Origin: Rhizobium sp. J15
Lineage (GTDB): Bacteria > Pseudomonadota > Alphaproteobacteria > Rhizobiales > Rhizobiaceae
Direction: 5' to 3'
DNA: 64,000 bases
Assembly (NCBI RefSeq): GCF_002531825.1
Contig: NZ_NWSX01000020.1
Coordinates: forward strand, 34,233 to 98,232
Positions 8,458 to 17,336 of this stretch are shown here, in pieces. Each line of letters begins with the position of its first letter. The first letter of the stretch is position 1. The notes below the pieces were generated by a model that was not told where the DNA came from, did no database searches, and worked only from the letters and a program-made list of their open reading frames with translations. The position numbers and the translations under genes are program-made.

Positions 8458-9284
8458 GCCGCCCTCCCGCCGTCGCCAAGCGCCTTGCCGAGACCCTCGC
8501 TGAAGAGATGGACGCCGAGCACGGTCACGGCAAGTGCTGCGCCCGGGATGACCGAGAGATAGGCGGCCGAGCGCAGCACGCTGCGGCCCTCGGCGATCAT
8601 CGAACCCCAGGTGGCGATATTGGGATTGCCGAGACCGAGAAAGGAAAGGGCCGCCTCGGTGAGGATCGCGCCGGCGACGATGGTAGCGGAGAGCGCCAGC
8701 ACCGGCGGCAGCGCATTCGGCAGGATCTCGCGGAAGGCGATCTCGACGGGATGCATGCCGATCACCCTGGCCGAGGCGACGTAATCCTGTTCGCGGATTG
8801 CCAGCACCTGCGCCCGCATCAGGCGTGCCGGATCGGCCCAGGCGCCAAGCGCGATGGCAAGCACGACGACTGGTGTCGAAACCCCGATGGTGCTGACGAA
8901 GGCGAGCGCGAGCAGAAAGGCCGGCACGATCTGGAAGGCGTCGACCACGCGCATCAGCGCCTCGTCGACGATCCCGCCGGCAAAACCGGCGGCCATGCCG
9001 ACGCAGACACCGATGATCATGGCCGAAAAGGCTGCCGCGAGACCGACCGCGAGCGAGGTGCGCGCGCCATAAAGCAGGCCGGCGAGCACATCGCGGCCGA
9101 GGCGGTCCGTGCCGAGCGGAAAGGCCGGATCGGTGAAGGGCGCAAGCATCGCCCGGCCGGCGATCCTCAGCGGATCAGCCGGCGAAATGATGGGCGCGGA
9201 GAGCCCGGCCAAAAGCAGGATGAGAAGGATCACAAGCCCGGCCATGCCTTCCGGCGTGCCGAGGAGGCGCTTGAGACAGCTCAT
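8454..9284 (-). CDS. Peptide-type ABC transporter permease (DppC-like)
   Basis: 276 residues starting at MSCLKRLLGTPEG; this ATG overlaps the end of the upstream permease by four bases, which decides the start. An N-terminal hydrophobic helix (LVILLILLLAGLSAPII) is followed by the DppC hallmark GTDRLGRDVLAGLLYGARTSL and a BPD_transp_1 domain. The EAA loop is around ASARVIGMHPVEIAFREILP. Several further membrane spans end near GVHLFSEGLGKALGDGG. It is the second channel subunit of the importer. Confidence 0.9.
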   Translation of the reverse strand: MSCLKRLLGTPEGMAGLVILLILLLAGLSAPIISPADPLRIAGRAMLAPFTDPAFPLGTDRLGRDVLAGLLYGARTSLAVGLAAAFSAMIIGVCVGMAAGFAGGIVDEALMRVVDAFQIVPAFLLALAFVSTIGVSTPVVVLAIALGAWADPARLMRAQVLAIREQDYVASARVIGMHPVEIAFREILPNALPPVLALSATIVAGAILTEAALSFLGLGNPNIATWGSMIAEGRSVLRSAAYLSVIPGAALAVTVLGVHLFSEGLGKALGDGGRAA

Positions 9285-10270
9285 GCGCCGCCCTCCGACG
9301 CACCGATGCGCGGATCGAGCGCGGCATAGACGAGATCGACGAGGAAATTGACCGAGATGACGAGAACGGCACTGGTGACGACGATGCCCATCAACAACGG
9401 CGCATCGCGGCCGCTGACCGCCTCCTGCGCCAGCCGCCCGAAACCGGGAATGGCGAAAACGCTTTCGATCACCACGCTGCCGCCGAGCATGGCCGCCGAT
9501 TGCAGCCCGAGCATGGTGACGAGCGGCAGCAGCGCATTGCGCGCGACATGGCGCAGCACGATGCGGCTGCGCGACAGTCCCTTGGCGCGGGCAAAAAGCA
9601 CGAAATCGAGCTTCCACGCCTCCGCCATGCTGCTCCGCATCACCCGCAGGAACAAGGCGAGGTAGATAAGACCAAGTGCGCCGACCGGCAGCACCAGATG
9701 ATCTGATATGTCGAGCGCGCGGGAAAACCCCGTCTTGCCCGAAGCGATCGTTTCGATGCCGGCGATCGGCAACCAGCGCAGCTTCACCGAAAAGGCGATG
9801 CTGAGGATAAGGCCAAGCCAGAAGCTTGGAATGGCATAGACGATCAGCGAGCCCATCGACAGGAGCCGGTCCTGCAGGCTGCCCGGCCGGGCGCCGGCAA
9901 GGATGCCGAGCGCCGAGCCGAGACCGAAGGAAAGCGCGGTCGCGCTGCCCATCAGGAGCAGCGTGTTGGGCAGGCGCCCGGCGATCAACGCACCGACCGG
10001 CCGGCCGAAGGCGACCGACCAGCCGAGATCGAAGCGCGCCAACGAGGAAAGATAGAGCCAAAGGCGGGCGAGCATGGACTGGTCGAGGCCGTAGCTCTCG
10101 CGCAGCGACTGCCTGAGTGCCGCATCGCCGCCGCCGATCGAGCCGAGATAGGCGTCGACGGCGTCGCCCGAGGCGGATTCGAGCAGGAAAAAGGTGAAGA
10201 CCACCACGATCAGCAGCACCGGAATGCTGCTGATCGCCCTGCGCCTCAGGAGGATGAGTGCACGTTTCAC
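9281..10270 (-). CDS. Peptide-type ABC transporter permease (DppB-like)
   Basis: 329 residues. The N-terminal membrane helix (ISSIPVLLIVVVFTFFLLESASGD) and the following periplasmic part with RQSLRESYGLDQSMLARLWLYL are standard for DppB/OppB. The channel domain contains ARAKGLSRSRIVLRHVARNALLPL (EAA-type loop) and ends DLVYAALDPRIG, the usual end of this subfamily. It lies 40 bases downstream of the binding-protein gene and pairs with the DppC-like permease. Confidence 0.92.
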   Translation of the reverse strand: MKRALILLRRRAISSIPVLLIVVVFTFFLLESASGDAVDAYLGSIGGGDAALRQSLRESYGLDQSMLARLWLYLSSLARFDLGWSVAFGRPVGALIAGRLPNTLLLMGSATALSFGLGSALGILAGARPGSLQDRLLSMGSLIVYAIPSFWLGLILSIAFSVKLRWLPIAGIETIASGKTGFSRALDISDHLVLPVGALGLIYLALFLRVMRSSMAEAWKLDFVLFARAKGLSRSRIVLRHVARNALLPLVTMLGLQSAAMLGGSVVIESVFAIPGFGRLAQEAVSGRDAPLLMGIVVTSAVLVISVNFLVDLVYAALDPRIGASEGGA

Positions 10271-10310
10271 GCCGGAGAGGGCCTCTGGAAGAGAATTGCC
10301 GCCGATCCTA

Positions 10311-11921
10311 TCACGATTGCAGCGCAGTATCGCCCCAGTTCGAGACGACCCAGCGCGGATTGTTCGAGACGTTGAGCACGGTGTCGCGCGCGACGGTGAT
10401 GAAACCCCATTCCACGACGTTGATCAGCGGCAGATCGGCGACGACGAGCTGCTGGAACTTGCGGTAGAGATCGGTACGCGCCGCCGTGTCGACGGTCTCC
10501 GAAGCCTGCAGGATGATCTTGTCGAGCTCCGGATTGACATAGCCGCCCTGATTGGAGAAGGGCACGCCATCAGGCGTGCCTGACTGGACGAGAATGGTGG
10601 TGGAGATCGCCGGATCGCCGCGGAAGACCGGCGGGCCGACGGCGAGATCGAAATCGTGGTCGGTATAGACAGCCTTCTGATGCGCGGCCGCATCGGCATT
10701 GACGATCTCCGCATCGATGCCGATCACGGCGAGCGCCTGGCGGAGGTAATCGCCGAACTGCCGGGTCTCGTTGAAATAGGGCGCGGGGCGAAGCTTCAGC
10801 TTGAAGCGGTTGCCGTCCGGCCCTTGTTTATATCCGGCCCTGTCGAGAATATCGTTGGCGGCGGCAGGGTTGAAATCATAGGTCGCGACATCTGAGGTAT
10901 AGAATTCCGGCGCGTTCTTCGGCACCGGCCCGGTCGAGGCGGCGGCGTAACCGAGGAAGATCGTGTCGACCACGAATTTCTTGTCGATCGCCTGTGCGAT
11001 TGCCTGGCGGACCCTGAGATCGGCCAATTCCTTGCGGCGGTGATTGATCTCGACGATGAGCTGGTAGGTCAAGGCCTCGTAGCCCTTGGAGATCACCTTG
11101 ATGCCGTCGACCTTGGAAATGCGGTCGAGATCGGCGAGCGGCACCGCCGAGAAGGCGGCAAGCTGAATTTCGCCGGCTTCGAGCGCCGCACCCGCCGATG
11201 CGCGGTCGGGCAGCACGCGGTAGATGATCTCGTCGAGTTTCGGCTGGTCCTTGTCCCAGTAATTCTCGTTGCGCGCCAGCCGGTAATATTCGCCGGGCGT
11301 GTATTCGGCGAAGGTGAACGGGCCGGTGCCGACGAGCTTGTTGTTGGCGGGATTGGCGGCGATATCGCTGCCATCGAAAATATGCTTGGCGACGACGCTG
11401 GTCACGACGGGCAGGGCATTGCGGATCAGCTGGAACGGCGTCGGCTTGGAGAAGCGGAAAATGGCGGTGTAATCGTCAGGCGTATCGACGGCTTCGAGAT
11501 TGGCGAAGACCAGCCGGCCGAGATTCTGCAGCGGCTTCCAGATGTTGAGCGCGGAGAAGGCGACATCGACCGAGGTGAACGGCTTGCCGTCGTGCCAGGT
11601 AACGCCGTCGCGCAGCTTGAAGGTGACGGACAGGCCGTCGGGCGAACCCTCCCAGGAGGTGGCGAGGCGCGGCGCAAGCCCATCCTTGCCGTCGAACGAG
11701 GCTTCGGCCAGCGGTTCGATCACCTTGCTGGCGATGAAAAACACGCCGTTCGAGGCGACGATGGCGGGATTGAGGTTCTTCGGCTCCGAATCGGCCGCAA
11801 CGATCAGCCGGCCACCGGCGGGCGCGGCCTGCGCCAGCGCCTGGCGGGCGAGAGCCGTCGAGGCCAGCAGCAGGGCGGTGCCCTTCATCAGCGTGCGCCG
11901 CGAGATTTCTGGAATGGTCAT
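10311..11921 (-). CDS. ABC transporter substrate-binding protein (Dpp/Opp family 5)
   Basis: 536 residues from MTIPEISRRTLMKG, chosen because an AGGAGG-type ribosome site sits six bases upstream and the next residues form a twin-arginine signal (SRRTLMKG, then a hydrophobic run ending ARQALAQA). The mature protein has family-5 features: GGRLIVAADSEPKNLNPAI, ATSWEGSPDGLSVTFKLRDG, WHDGKPFTSVDVAFS. It captures the ligand in the periplasm for the importer encoded downstream. Proteins of this type occur near SfnB/LLM sulfur-acquisition genes in other bacteria (recalled, not searched), so a sulfur-containing ligand is possible. Confidence 0.9.
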   Translation of the reverse strand: MTIPEISRRTLMKGTALLLASTALARQALAQAAPAGGRLIVAADSEPKNLNPAIVASNGVFFIASKVIEPLAEASFDGKDGLAPRLATSWEGSPDGLSVTFKLRDGVTWHDGKPFTSVDVAFSALNIWKPLQNLGRLVFANLEAVDTPDDYTAIFRFSKPTPFQLIRNALPVVTSVVAKHIFDGSDIAANPANNKLVGTGPFTFAEYTPGEYYRLARNENYWDKDQPKLDEIIYRVLPDRASAGAALEAGEIQLAAFSAVPLADLDRISKVDGIKVISKGYEALTYQLIVEINHRRKELADLRVRQAIAQAIDKKFVVDTIFLGYAAASTGPVPKNAPEFYTSDVATYDFNPAAANDILDRAGYKQGPDGNRFKLKLRPAPYFNETRQFGDYLRQALAVIGIDAEIVNADAAAHQKAVYTDHDFDLAVGPPVFRGDPAISTTILVQSGTPDGVPFSNQGGYVNPELDKIILQASETVDTAARTDLYRKFQQLVVADLPLINVVEWGFITVARDTVLNVSNNPRWVVSNWGDTALQS

Positions 11922-12045
11922 GGCCCCTCCTGATCGATCAAAATCCAAGCGCCCATATTCAGGGCGAAACGCCAATAGTCATAGAGGTTAAATTCGAAAT
12001 GGCCGGGCTCTGCGAGACATTTTTTGTCACCCAGCCATTATTCGC

Positions 12046-13443
12046 TCAGCCGCTGGCGGCAATGCGTGCGGGCTCGCCGAAAAGATTGCGATAAGCCGCA
12101 CCCGGATGCGGGGCGACGAGCCGCGGCCCCGCTCCCCCGAGCTTTTCCCGCAGCGTTCCCTTGGCATATTCTTTCTTATAAACGCCGCGCTTCTGCAGCT
12201 CCGGCACCAGCAGATCGACGGCATCCTCGAAACTCTCGGGCGTCACGGCATAGGCGAGGTTGAAGCCGTCGACATCGGTATCCTCGATCCATTCCTGCAT
12301 CAGATCGGCGACCGTTTGCGGCGAGCCGACGAAAACGGGGCCGAAACCGCCGACACCGACCCAGTCGGCCATCTCACGCACCGTCCATTCCTTCGTGGGG
12401 TCGATCGTCGTGAAAGTCTCGACGGCCGATTGCACCGCATTGGTGTGCCGGTGGCGCAGAACCTCGTCCGGACCGAACTGGCCGAAATCGATGCCGGTCC
12501 AGCCGGAGATCAGCGTCAGCGCGCCCTCGAAGGAGGCATATTTGCGGTATTCGTTGAACTTGCGCTGCGCCTCGGCGTCAGTCTCGCCGAGAACGACGGT
12601 CTGCAGGTTGAAGGCGAGGATTTCGCGTGGGTTGCGGCCGACGCGCTCGGCCGCCTCGCGGACATTGGCGACATAGCGTTTCAGCACGGGTTTCGACGGC
12701 GAGGCGACGAAGATGCATTCGGCATGGGCGCCGGCGAAATCCTTGCCGCGGCTGGAGGCGCCGGCCTGGTAGAGCACCGGGGTTCGCTGCGGCGAAGGCT
12801 CGCTCAGGTGAATGCCCGGCACGGTGAAGTGTTTGCCGGAATGGCGGATCGCATGGACCTTGTCTGGATGGGTGAAGATGCCGGCTTCCCGGTCGCGGAC
12901 GACGGCGCCGTCCTCCCAGCTGCCCTCCCAGAGCTTGTAGCAGACCTCCAGATATTCCTCGGCTAGATCGTAGCGATCGTCATGCCTGGTCTGGGCGGGC
13001 TGGCCGATATTGAGCGCGCCGCTGTTGAGATAGGAAGTGACGATGTTCCAGCCGACACGCCCCTTGGTCAGATGGTCGAGCGTCGAGATGCGGCGCGCGA
13101 AAGTGTAGGGGTGCTCGAAGGAGAGCGATGCCGTCAGACCGAAGCCGAGATGCTCGGTCGCGTAAGCCATGGTCGGAATGAGCTGCAGCGGATCGTTGAC
13201 CGGCACCTGCGCCGAATGGCGAAGGGCGGCATCGACATTGCCGTTCAGCACATCGTAAACGCCGAGCACATCGGCGATGAACAACCCGTCGAACTTGCCG
13301 CGCTCCAGCGTCTTCGCCAGATGCACCCAGTAATCGAGATCCCTATAGGTCCAGGACTTGTCGCGCGGATGGCGCCAAAGCCCCGGCGACTGGTGTCCGA
13401 CGCAATTCATGTCGAAGGCGTTCAGCCTGATTTGGCGGGTCAT
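12046..13443 (-). CDS. LLM-class flavin-dependent monooxygenase (NtaA/SnaA/DszA/SoxA family)
   Basis: 465 residues. Family marks are RQIRLNAFDMNCVGHQSPGLW at the start, then KFDGLFIADVLGVYD, ATEHLGFGLTASLSFEHPYTFARR, TKGRVGWNIVTSYLNSGALN and the PVLYQAGASSRGKDFA stretch. Known members use reduced flavin from a separate reductase to oxidise sulfones, chelators or nitrilotriacetate; DszA opens dibenzothiophene sulfone. It lies 18 bases after an Rbs-like permease gene, so it is in the leftward operon from 16001. With the nearby DszC/SfnB-type genes this suggests use of an organosulfur source. No flavin reductase gene is seen close by. Confidence 0.88.
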   Translation of the reverse strand: MTRQIRLNAFDMNCVGHQSPGLWRHPRDKSWTYRDLDYWVHLAKTLERGKFDGLFIADVLGVYDVLNGNVDAALRHSAQVPVNDPLQLIPTMAYATEHLGFGLTASLSFEHPYTFARRISTLDHLTKGRVGWNIVTSYLNSGALNIGQPAQTRHDDRYDLAEEYLEVCYKLWEGSWEDGAVVRDREAGIFTHPDKVHAIRHSGKHFTVPGIHLSEPSPQRTPVLYQAGASSRGKDFAGAHAECIFVASPSKPVLKRYVANVREAAERVGRNPREILAFNLQTVVLGETDAEAQRKFNEYRKYASFEGALTLISGWTGIDFGQFGPDEVLRHRHTNAVQSAVETFTTIDPTKEWTVREMADWVGVGGFGPVFVGSPQTVADLMQEWIEDTDVDGFNLAYAVTPESFEDAVDLLVPELQKRGVYKKEYAKGTLREKLGGAGPRLVAPHPGAAYRNLFGEPARIAASG

Positions 13444-13461
13444 GTCTTTCTTCCTTGGAAT

Positions 13462-14511
13462 TTAGGGATTGCTGCGGCCGAGGCCGTAGGTCAGCGCCAA
13501 GGCCCCGACGAGCACGGCGCCCTTGACGAAATCCTGGGTGTAGTAGGGGGCGTTCAGCATGGTGAGGCCGTTGAGTAGCACGCCGACGAAGACGGCACCG
13601 GCAACGGTGCCGAGCACGTTCGGGCGCCGCAGGTTGAGAACTGCAAAACCGATCAGCGCAGCGGCGACCGAATCCATCAGCAGCGAGCCGCCGGAGGAGA
13701 TATCGCCGCGCCCGACGCGGGCGGCGATGACGATGCCGCCGAGCGAGGCCAGCGCTCCTGAAATGACATAGGCCAGCGTCTTCAGCCTGACGGTCGAGGC
13801 CCCGGCGAGCCGGGTGGCGGCCTCGTTGCCGCCGGTCGCAAACAGCAGCCGACCGATGCGGGTGCGTTCCGTGAGAATGAAGAGCAGAACGGCGACCGTC
13901 GCCATCAGCACGACGGAAACCGGCAGAGTGCCGAAGATGCTGTAGCGGCCGATCAGCAGGAAGGCCGGATCGTAGGCGCCGGTCGCCTTCGAACCGTCGG
14001 GCAAAGTGAGACCTGATGAAATCGACCGGCCGGCAGTCGGGATCAATTGCAGCCCGGACAGCAGAAACATCATCGCCAGCGTCGCCAAGAGATCGGGCAC
14101 CCTCAGGCGCACGATGAGGAAGGCGTTGACGAGGCCGACCAGGGCGCCGAAGGCGAGCACCAGCGGCACCGTCGCATAGGCATCGAAACCCCAGACGATC
14201 ATCGCGTAGCTTGCCGCCATCACGCTCGAGGCGGCGACCGCGCCGATCGACAGGTCGAAGCCGCCGACGGCAAGCGTGACGGTGACGCCGGCGCCGAGAA
14301 TGGCGACCACCGACACCGCCTGCAGGATGCTCATCAGATTGGCGATGTTGATGAAGGCGGGCTCGGCGATGGTGAAACCGACGACGAGCAGCGCAAGCAG
14401 GATGAACACCGCACCTGCCCGCAGGAATGCACCGAGAGCGGCGAGGCGGTTTCGGCCGGTCCGTGGCAGAGCGCCGGGCTGTGACAGGGTTTCTTCGTCA
14501 ATCGTCGTCAT
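13462..14511 (-). CDS. Rbs-like ABC transporter permease
   Basis: 349 residues, strongly hydrophobic, with about eight to ten membrane spans. The family pattern is visible: FTIAEPAFINIANLMSILQ, LAVGGFDLSIGAVAASSVM, and GGNEAATRLAGASTVRLKTLAYVISGALASLGGI, which are typical of RbsC/AraH/YtfT-type permeases (BPD_transp_2). It overlaps the two-domain ATPase gene by four bases. It works with that ATPase and with the divergently encoded binding protein at 16212. Such systems usually carry sugars; here the neighbours are flavin monooxygenases, so the ligand may be unusual. Confidence 0.9.
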   Translation of the reverse strand: MTTIDEETLSQPGALPRTGRNRLAALGAFLRAGAVFILLALLVVGFTIAEPAFINIANLMSILQAVSVVAILGAGVTVTLAVGGFDLSIGAVAASSVMAASYAMIVWGFDAYATVPLVLAFGALVGLVNAFLIVRLRVPDLLATLAMMFLLSGLQLIPTAGRSISSGLTLPDGSKATGAYDPAFLLIGRYSIFGTLPVSVVLMATVAVLLFILTERTRIGRLLFATGGNEAATRLAGASTVRLKTLAYVISGALASLGGIVIAARVGRGDISSGGSLLMDSVAAALIGFAVLNLRRPNVLGTVAGAVFVGVLLNGLTMLNAPYYTQDFVKGAVLVGALALTYGLGRSNP

Positions 14512-16001
14512 GCGGAAATTCCGTGGATTTCGGGATGAACGGCTGCGGGTCTCAACACGTGGCGGTCGATGACGAGAATGCGGTCGGCCACTTCATAGGC
14601 CTCCTCCGGATCGGAGGTCGCGATCAGCGTCGCCCGGTCGGTGCGGGCGCGGATGGCCCGGATGATGTCGCGGCGGGCGCCGACATCGACGCCCTGGAAG
14701 GGTTCGTCGAGCAGCAGGAGCCGGCTCGGCTCCGCCTCCCAGCGGGCGATGACCGCCTTCTGCTGATTGCCGCCGGAGAGCGACCAGACAGAGGCGAGCG
14801 GGCCTGCCGCCTTGATGCCGAGACGGCTTATCGCCTGCTCGGCCTCGCGCCGTTCACGGCCGCCGGCAAGAAAACCATGCGGATACCATTTGGAAAGATG
14901 CGGCAGGCTGATCGTCGCCGCCAGCGAATGGCCGGGCCACGCCGGCGGCATCAGCGAGGAGCGGTGCCGGTCTTCAGCCGCCATGGCGACGCCCGATGCA
15001 ATCGCCTCGGCCGGGCTTCTCGGCCGGTACGGCCGGCCGTCGAGAAACATCGCGCCGCGCTTAAGCGCCGTCACGCCGAAGATCGCCTGAAGCAGCCGGC
15101 TCTTGCCGGCGCCGAGCGCACCTGTCACCGCCACCACCTCGCCCTCATGCAGCGACAGGTCGAAGGTCGCGCCTGCCTGAAGCAGGCTGACATCGCGCAT
15201 TTCGAAAATCGCCGGGCCGGCCGCGGGCCGCGCATCCGGCCGCGCCGCATCGAGTTTGCGGCCGATCATCGTCTCGATGGCGCTCGAAAAATCGATCGGC
15301 CGCGAGAAGGTGCCGACGACGCGGCCGCCGCGCATGACGAGCGCGCGGTCGGCGATCGCTTCGAGATCGGCGGTGCGATGCGAGATATAGAGGATCGCCA
15401 GACCACGTTTGCGAAGCCGCAGCAGAATATCGAAAAGGCGGCGGCTCTCCTCTCCGGAAAGGCTCGCTGTCGGCTCGTCGAGAATGAGGAGATCGGCACG
15501 GTTGGCAAGGGCGCGAGCGATCGCGACCAATTGCCGGTCGGCGCTGGCGAGTTCGCCGAAATCGCGCTCGAGCGGCAGGCTGAAGCCGGCGGCATCGAGC
15601 ATCGCCTGCGCGGCGCGGCGAATGCCGGCGCGGGAGACGAAGAAAGGCGTGCTGCGATCGGCGAAGCGGTTGAGAAGCAGGGCATCGGCAACGGTCAGCC
15701 CGGCCGCCCCGACGAGATCCGTCGACTGATGCACGGTGACGACACCGGCTCTTGCCGCTTCGGCCGGACTGCGCGGCGCGAAGGGGCGGCCATCGAGATT
15801 GATGGTGCCGCCATCGGCCGCAAGCACACCGGACAGGATCTTCACCAGCGTCGATTTGCCCGCACCGTTCGCGCCCATCAGCGCCACGATCTCACCGCGC
15901 TCGATCGAAAGATGGGCGCCGGCAAGCGCCTGCGTCGAGCCGAAGCTGCGGGTCATGTCGTCAACGTGAAGGAGCGGCATCGGGGAGGTCCGGGACTGCA
16001 T
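14508..16001 (-). CDS. Rbs-like ABC transporter two-domain ATP-binding protein
   Basis: 497 residues from MQSRTSP; a later ATG at 15980 (MPLLHVDD) is also possible because neither has a strong ribosome site. The protein has two ABC domains. The first has Walker A GANGAGKSTLVK and the degenerate signature LASADRQLVAIARAL; the second has GALGAGKSRLL and the good signature LSGGNQQKAVIARW with Walker B LLLLDEPFQGVDVG. This asymmetry is usual in RbsA/MglA proteins. It heads the leftward ATPase-permease-LLM operon and is divergent from its likely binding-protein gene. Confidence 0.9.
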   Translation of the reverse strand: MQSRTSPMPLLHVDDMTRSFGSTQALAGAHLSIERGEIVALMGANGAGKSTLVKILSGVLAADGGTINLDGRPFAPRSPAEAARAGVVTVHQSTDLVGAAGLTVADALLLNRFADRSTPFFVSRAGIRRAAQAMLDAAGFSLPLERDFGELASADRQLVAIARALANRADLLILDEPTASLSGEESRRLFDILLRLRKRGLAILYISHRTADLEAIADRALVMRGGRVVGTFSRPIDFSSAIETMIGRKLDAARPDARPAAGPAIFEMRDVSLLQAGATFDLSLHEGEVVAVTGALGAGKSRLLQAIFGVTALKRGAMFLDGRPYRPRSPAEAIASGVAMAAEDRHRSSLMPPAWPGHSLAATISLPHLSKWYPHGFLAGGRERREAEQAISRLGIKAAGPLASVWSLSGGNQQKAVIARWEAEPSRLLLLDEPFQGVDVGARRDIIRAIRARTDRATLIATSDPEEAYEVADRILVIDRHVLRPAAVHPEIHGISA

Positions 16002-16114
16002 TTGTTTCGGAAGTGTGCCTTGTTCGGGCGGTCGAATTCCAGGCACGCATTTCCCTGGCGAACTGCGCCAGCGAAACAAAGAATCTCCCGCAGCCCGCAA
16101 AATCGGATCATTTA

Positions 16115-16143
16115 ATCTACTAAAAGCATAGATATTATATCTA
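16115..16143. promoter_or_regulatory. AT-rich palindrome and direct repeat in a divergent promoter region
   Basis: Between the ATPase gene (-) and the binding-protein gene (+) lies a perfect 15-bp palindrome, TAGATATTATATCTA (16129-16143). In addition, ATCTA followed by nTAAA occurs at 16115 and 16139, a direct repeat with a 24-bp period. The AT-rich block stands out from the GC-rich surroundings. It is a good candidate operator or promoter for one or both directions. No regulator gene is adjacent. Confidence 0.5.
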
Positions 16144-16211
16144 ATAAATCAACGCGTCGCGAGGGCTGAACCTGTCAGACGACGCCTTCAATTGTCAGAA
16201 GGAACGCGACG

Positions 16212-17258
16212 ATGAAATCCCTCGCACGGCTCGCACTCTCCGCTGCCGTCATTCCGTTCATTTTCATTCAGGGCGCGCAGGCCGAAGGCCTGTCCGGTGC
16301 TCCGGCCCCCTTCGACAAGGGTGGGGTCAAGGTGGCGCTGATCAGCTATATCTCCGCCGGTGATTTCTTCCAGGCCTACCAGGCAGGCGCCGAGGCCCAG
16401 GCCAAGGCGCTGGACATCGACCTGCGCGTCTTCCCCGGCCGGCAGGATGCCGCCGAGCAGCGCGAACAGATCCTGCAGGCGATCAATCTCGGCGTCTCCG
16501 GAATCGTCATCGATCACGGCCTGCCGGAATCGCTCGGCGACGTCGTGCAGCAGGCGCTCGATAAAGGCATCAAGGTCGTGGCCTTCGACGTCAACCTGAA
16601 CAACCCGAAGATTCCGCAGGTCGAGCAGAGCGATCACAAGCTGGCGTCGCTCGCTCTCGAGCAGGCGGTGAAGGACAACGGCAAGGACTTCAAGGCCGGA
16701 TATGTCTATGTCGCCGGCTTTGCACCGCTCGACCGCCGCAACGAAGTCTGGGAAAAGTTCAAATCCGACAATAAAGGCGTGGTCGAAAAAGCCCGCTTCG
16801 GCAATGTCAGCGACACGACGGCGACCTCGACCGCCGACCAGGCGAAAGCCGCGCTCACCGCCAATCCCGATATTTCGGTGGTGTTCGCCCCCTATGACGA
16901 ATTCGCCCGCGGCGTGAAACTCGCCGCCAGCGACCTCGGCATATCAAAGAAGCTCAAGATCTATTCGGCCGACGTTTCGACGGCCGATATCCAGGAAATC
17001 ACCGAGGAGGGCAGCCCCTGGGTGGCGACCGTCGCGACCAATCCGGCTGTCGTCGGCGCCGTCTCGATCCGCGCCGCCGCTCTCGAAATCGCCGGCCAGA
17101 CGATTCCCCGCCAAATCACCGTGAAGCCGACGCTTCTGACCCAGGAAAGCCTGCGTGCCGCCGGGGTCAAAACGATCGAGGATCTGGCGCAGAAAATCCC
17201 GGCCTTCAGCACGAGTGATGCGGCGACCGCCAGTTGGATCCCGGACAAGCTGTTTTGA
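16212..17258 (+). CDS. Rbs-like ABC transporter substrate-binding protein
   Basis: 348 residues. A signal peptide is evident (MKSLARLALSAAVIPFIFIQ, cleaved after AQA). The mature part is a type-1 periplasmic binding protein: KVALISYISAGDFFQAYQAG, FPGRQDAAEQREQILQAI, GVSGIVIDHGLPES, KVVAFDVNLNNPKIPQVEQ. It should deliver ligand to the permease/ATPase pair encoded on the other strand at 13462-16001. An AAGGAA ribosome site precedes the ATG. The gene is followed by a stem-loop and then the DszC-like gene on the same strand. Confidence 0.9.
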   Translation: MKSLARLALSAAVIPFIFIQGAQAEGLSGAPAPFDKGGVKVALISYISAGDFFQAYQAGAEAQAKALDIDLRVFPGRQDAAEQREQILQAINLGVSGIVIDHGLPESLGDVVQQALDKGIKVVAFDVNLNNPKIPQVEQSDHKLASLALEQAVKDNGKDFKAGYVYVAGFAPLDRRNEVWEKFKSDNKGVVEKARFGNVSDTTATSTADQAKAALTANPDISVVFAPYDEFARGVKLAASDLGISKKLKIYSADVSTADIQEITEEGSPWVATVATNPAVVGAVSIRAAALEIAGQTIPRQITVKPTLLTQESLRAAGVKTIEDLAQKIPAFSTSDAATASWIPDKLF

Positions 17259-17278
17259 GGCTGCGCACTTCGACCCTT

Positions 17279-17304
17279 CCGGCGGAAGCGTAGGCTCCCG
17301 CCGG
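17279..17304 (+). terminator. Intercistronic stem-loop after the binding-protein gene
   Basis: The arms CCGGCGG (17279-17285) and CCGCCGG (17298-17304) can form a 7-bp GC stem, followed by a partly T-rich ATCATGTTGTTTTC. It may act as a partial terminator or 3' stabiliser, giving more binding protein than downstream enzyme. Function is inferred. Confidence 0.45.
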
Positions 17305-17336
17305 ATCATGTTGTTTTCAGAATTGGAGACCAGCCC

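Noticed and set aside
9285..10061. N-terminal extension of the DppC-like permease to more than 500 residues
   Set aside because: The extension overlaps the DppB-like gene entirely in another frame; MSCLKRLLGTPEG with a four-base overlap is the proper start.
16002..16100. TTG-started extension of the two-domain ATPase
   Set aside because: It would run into the AT-rich promoter block, and related proteins begin near MQSRTSP or MPLLHVDD.
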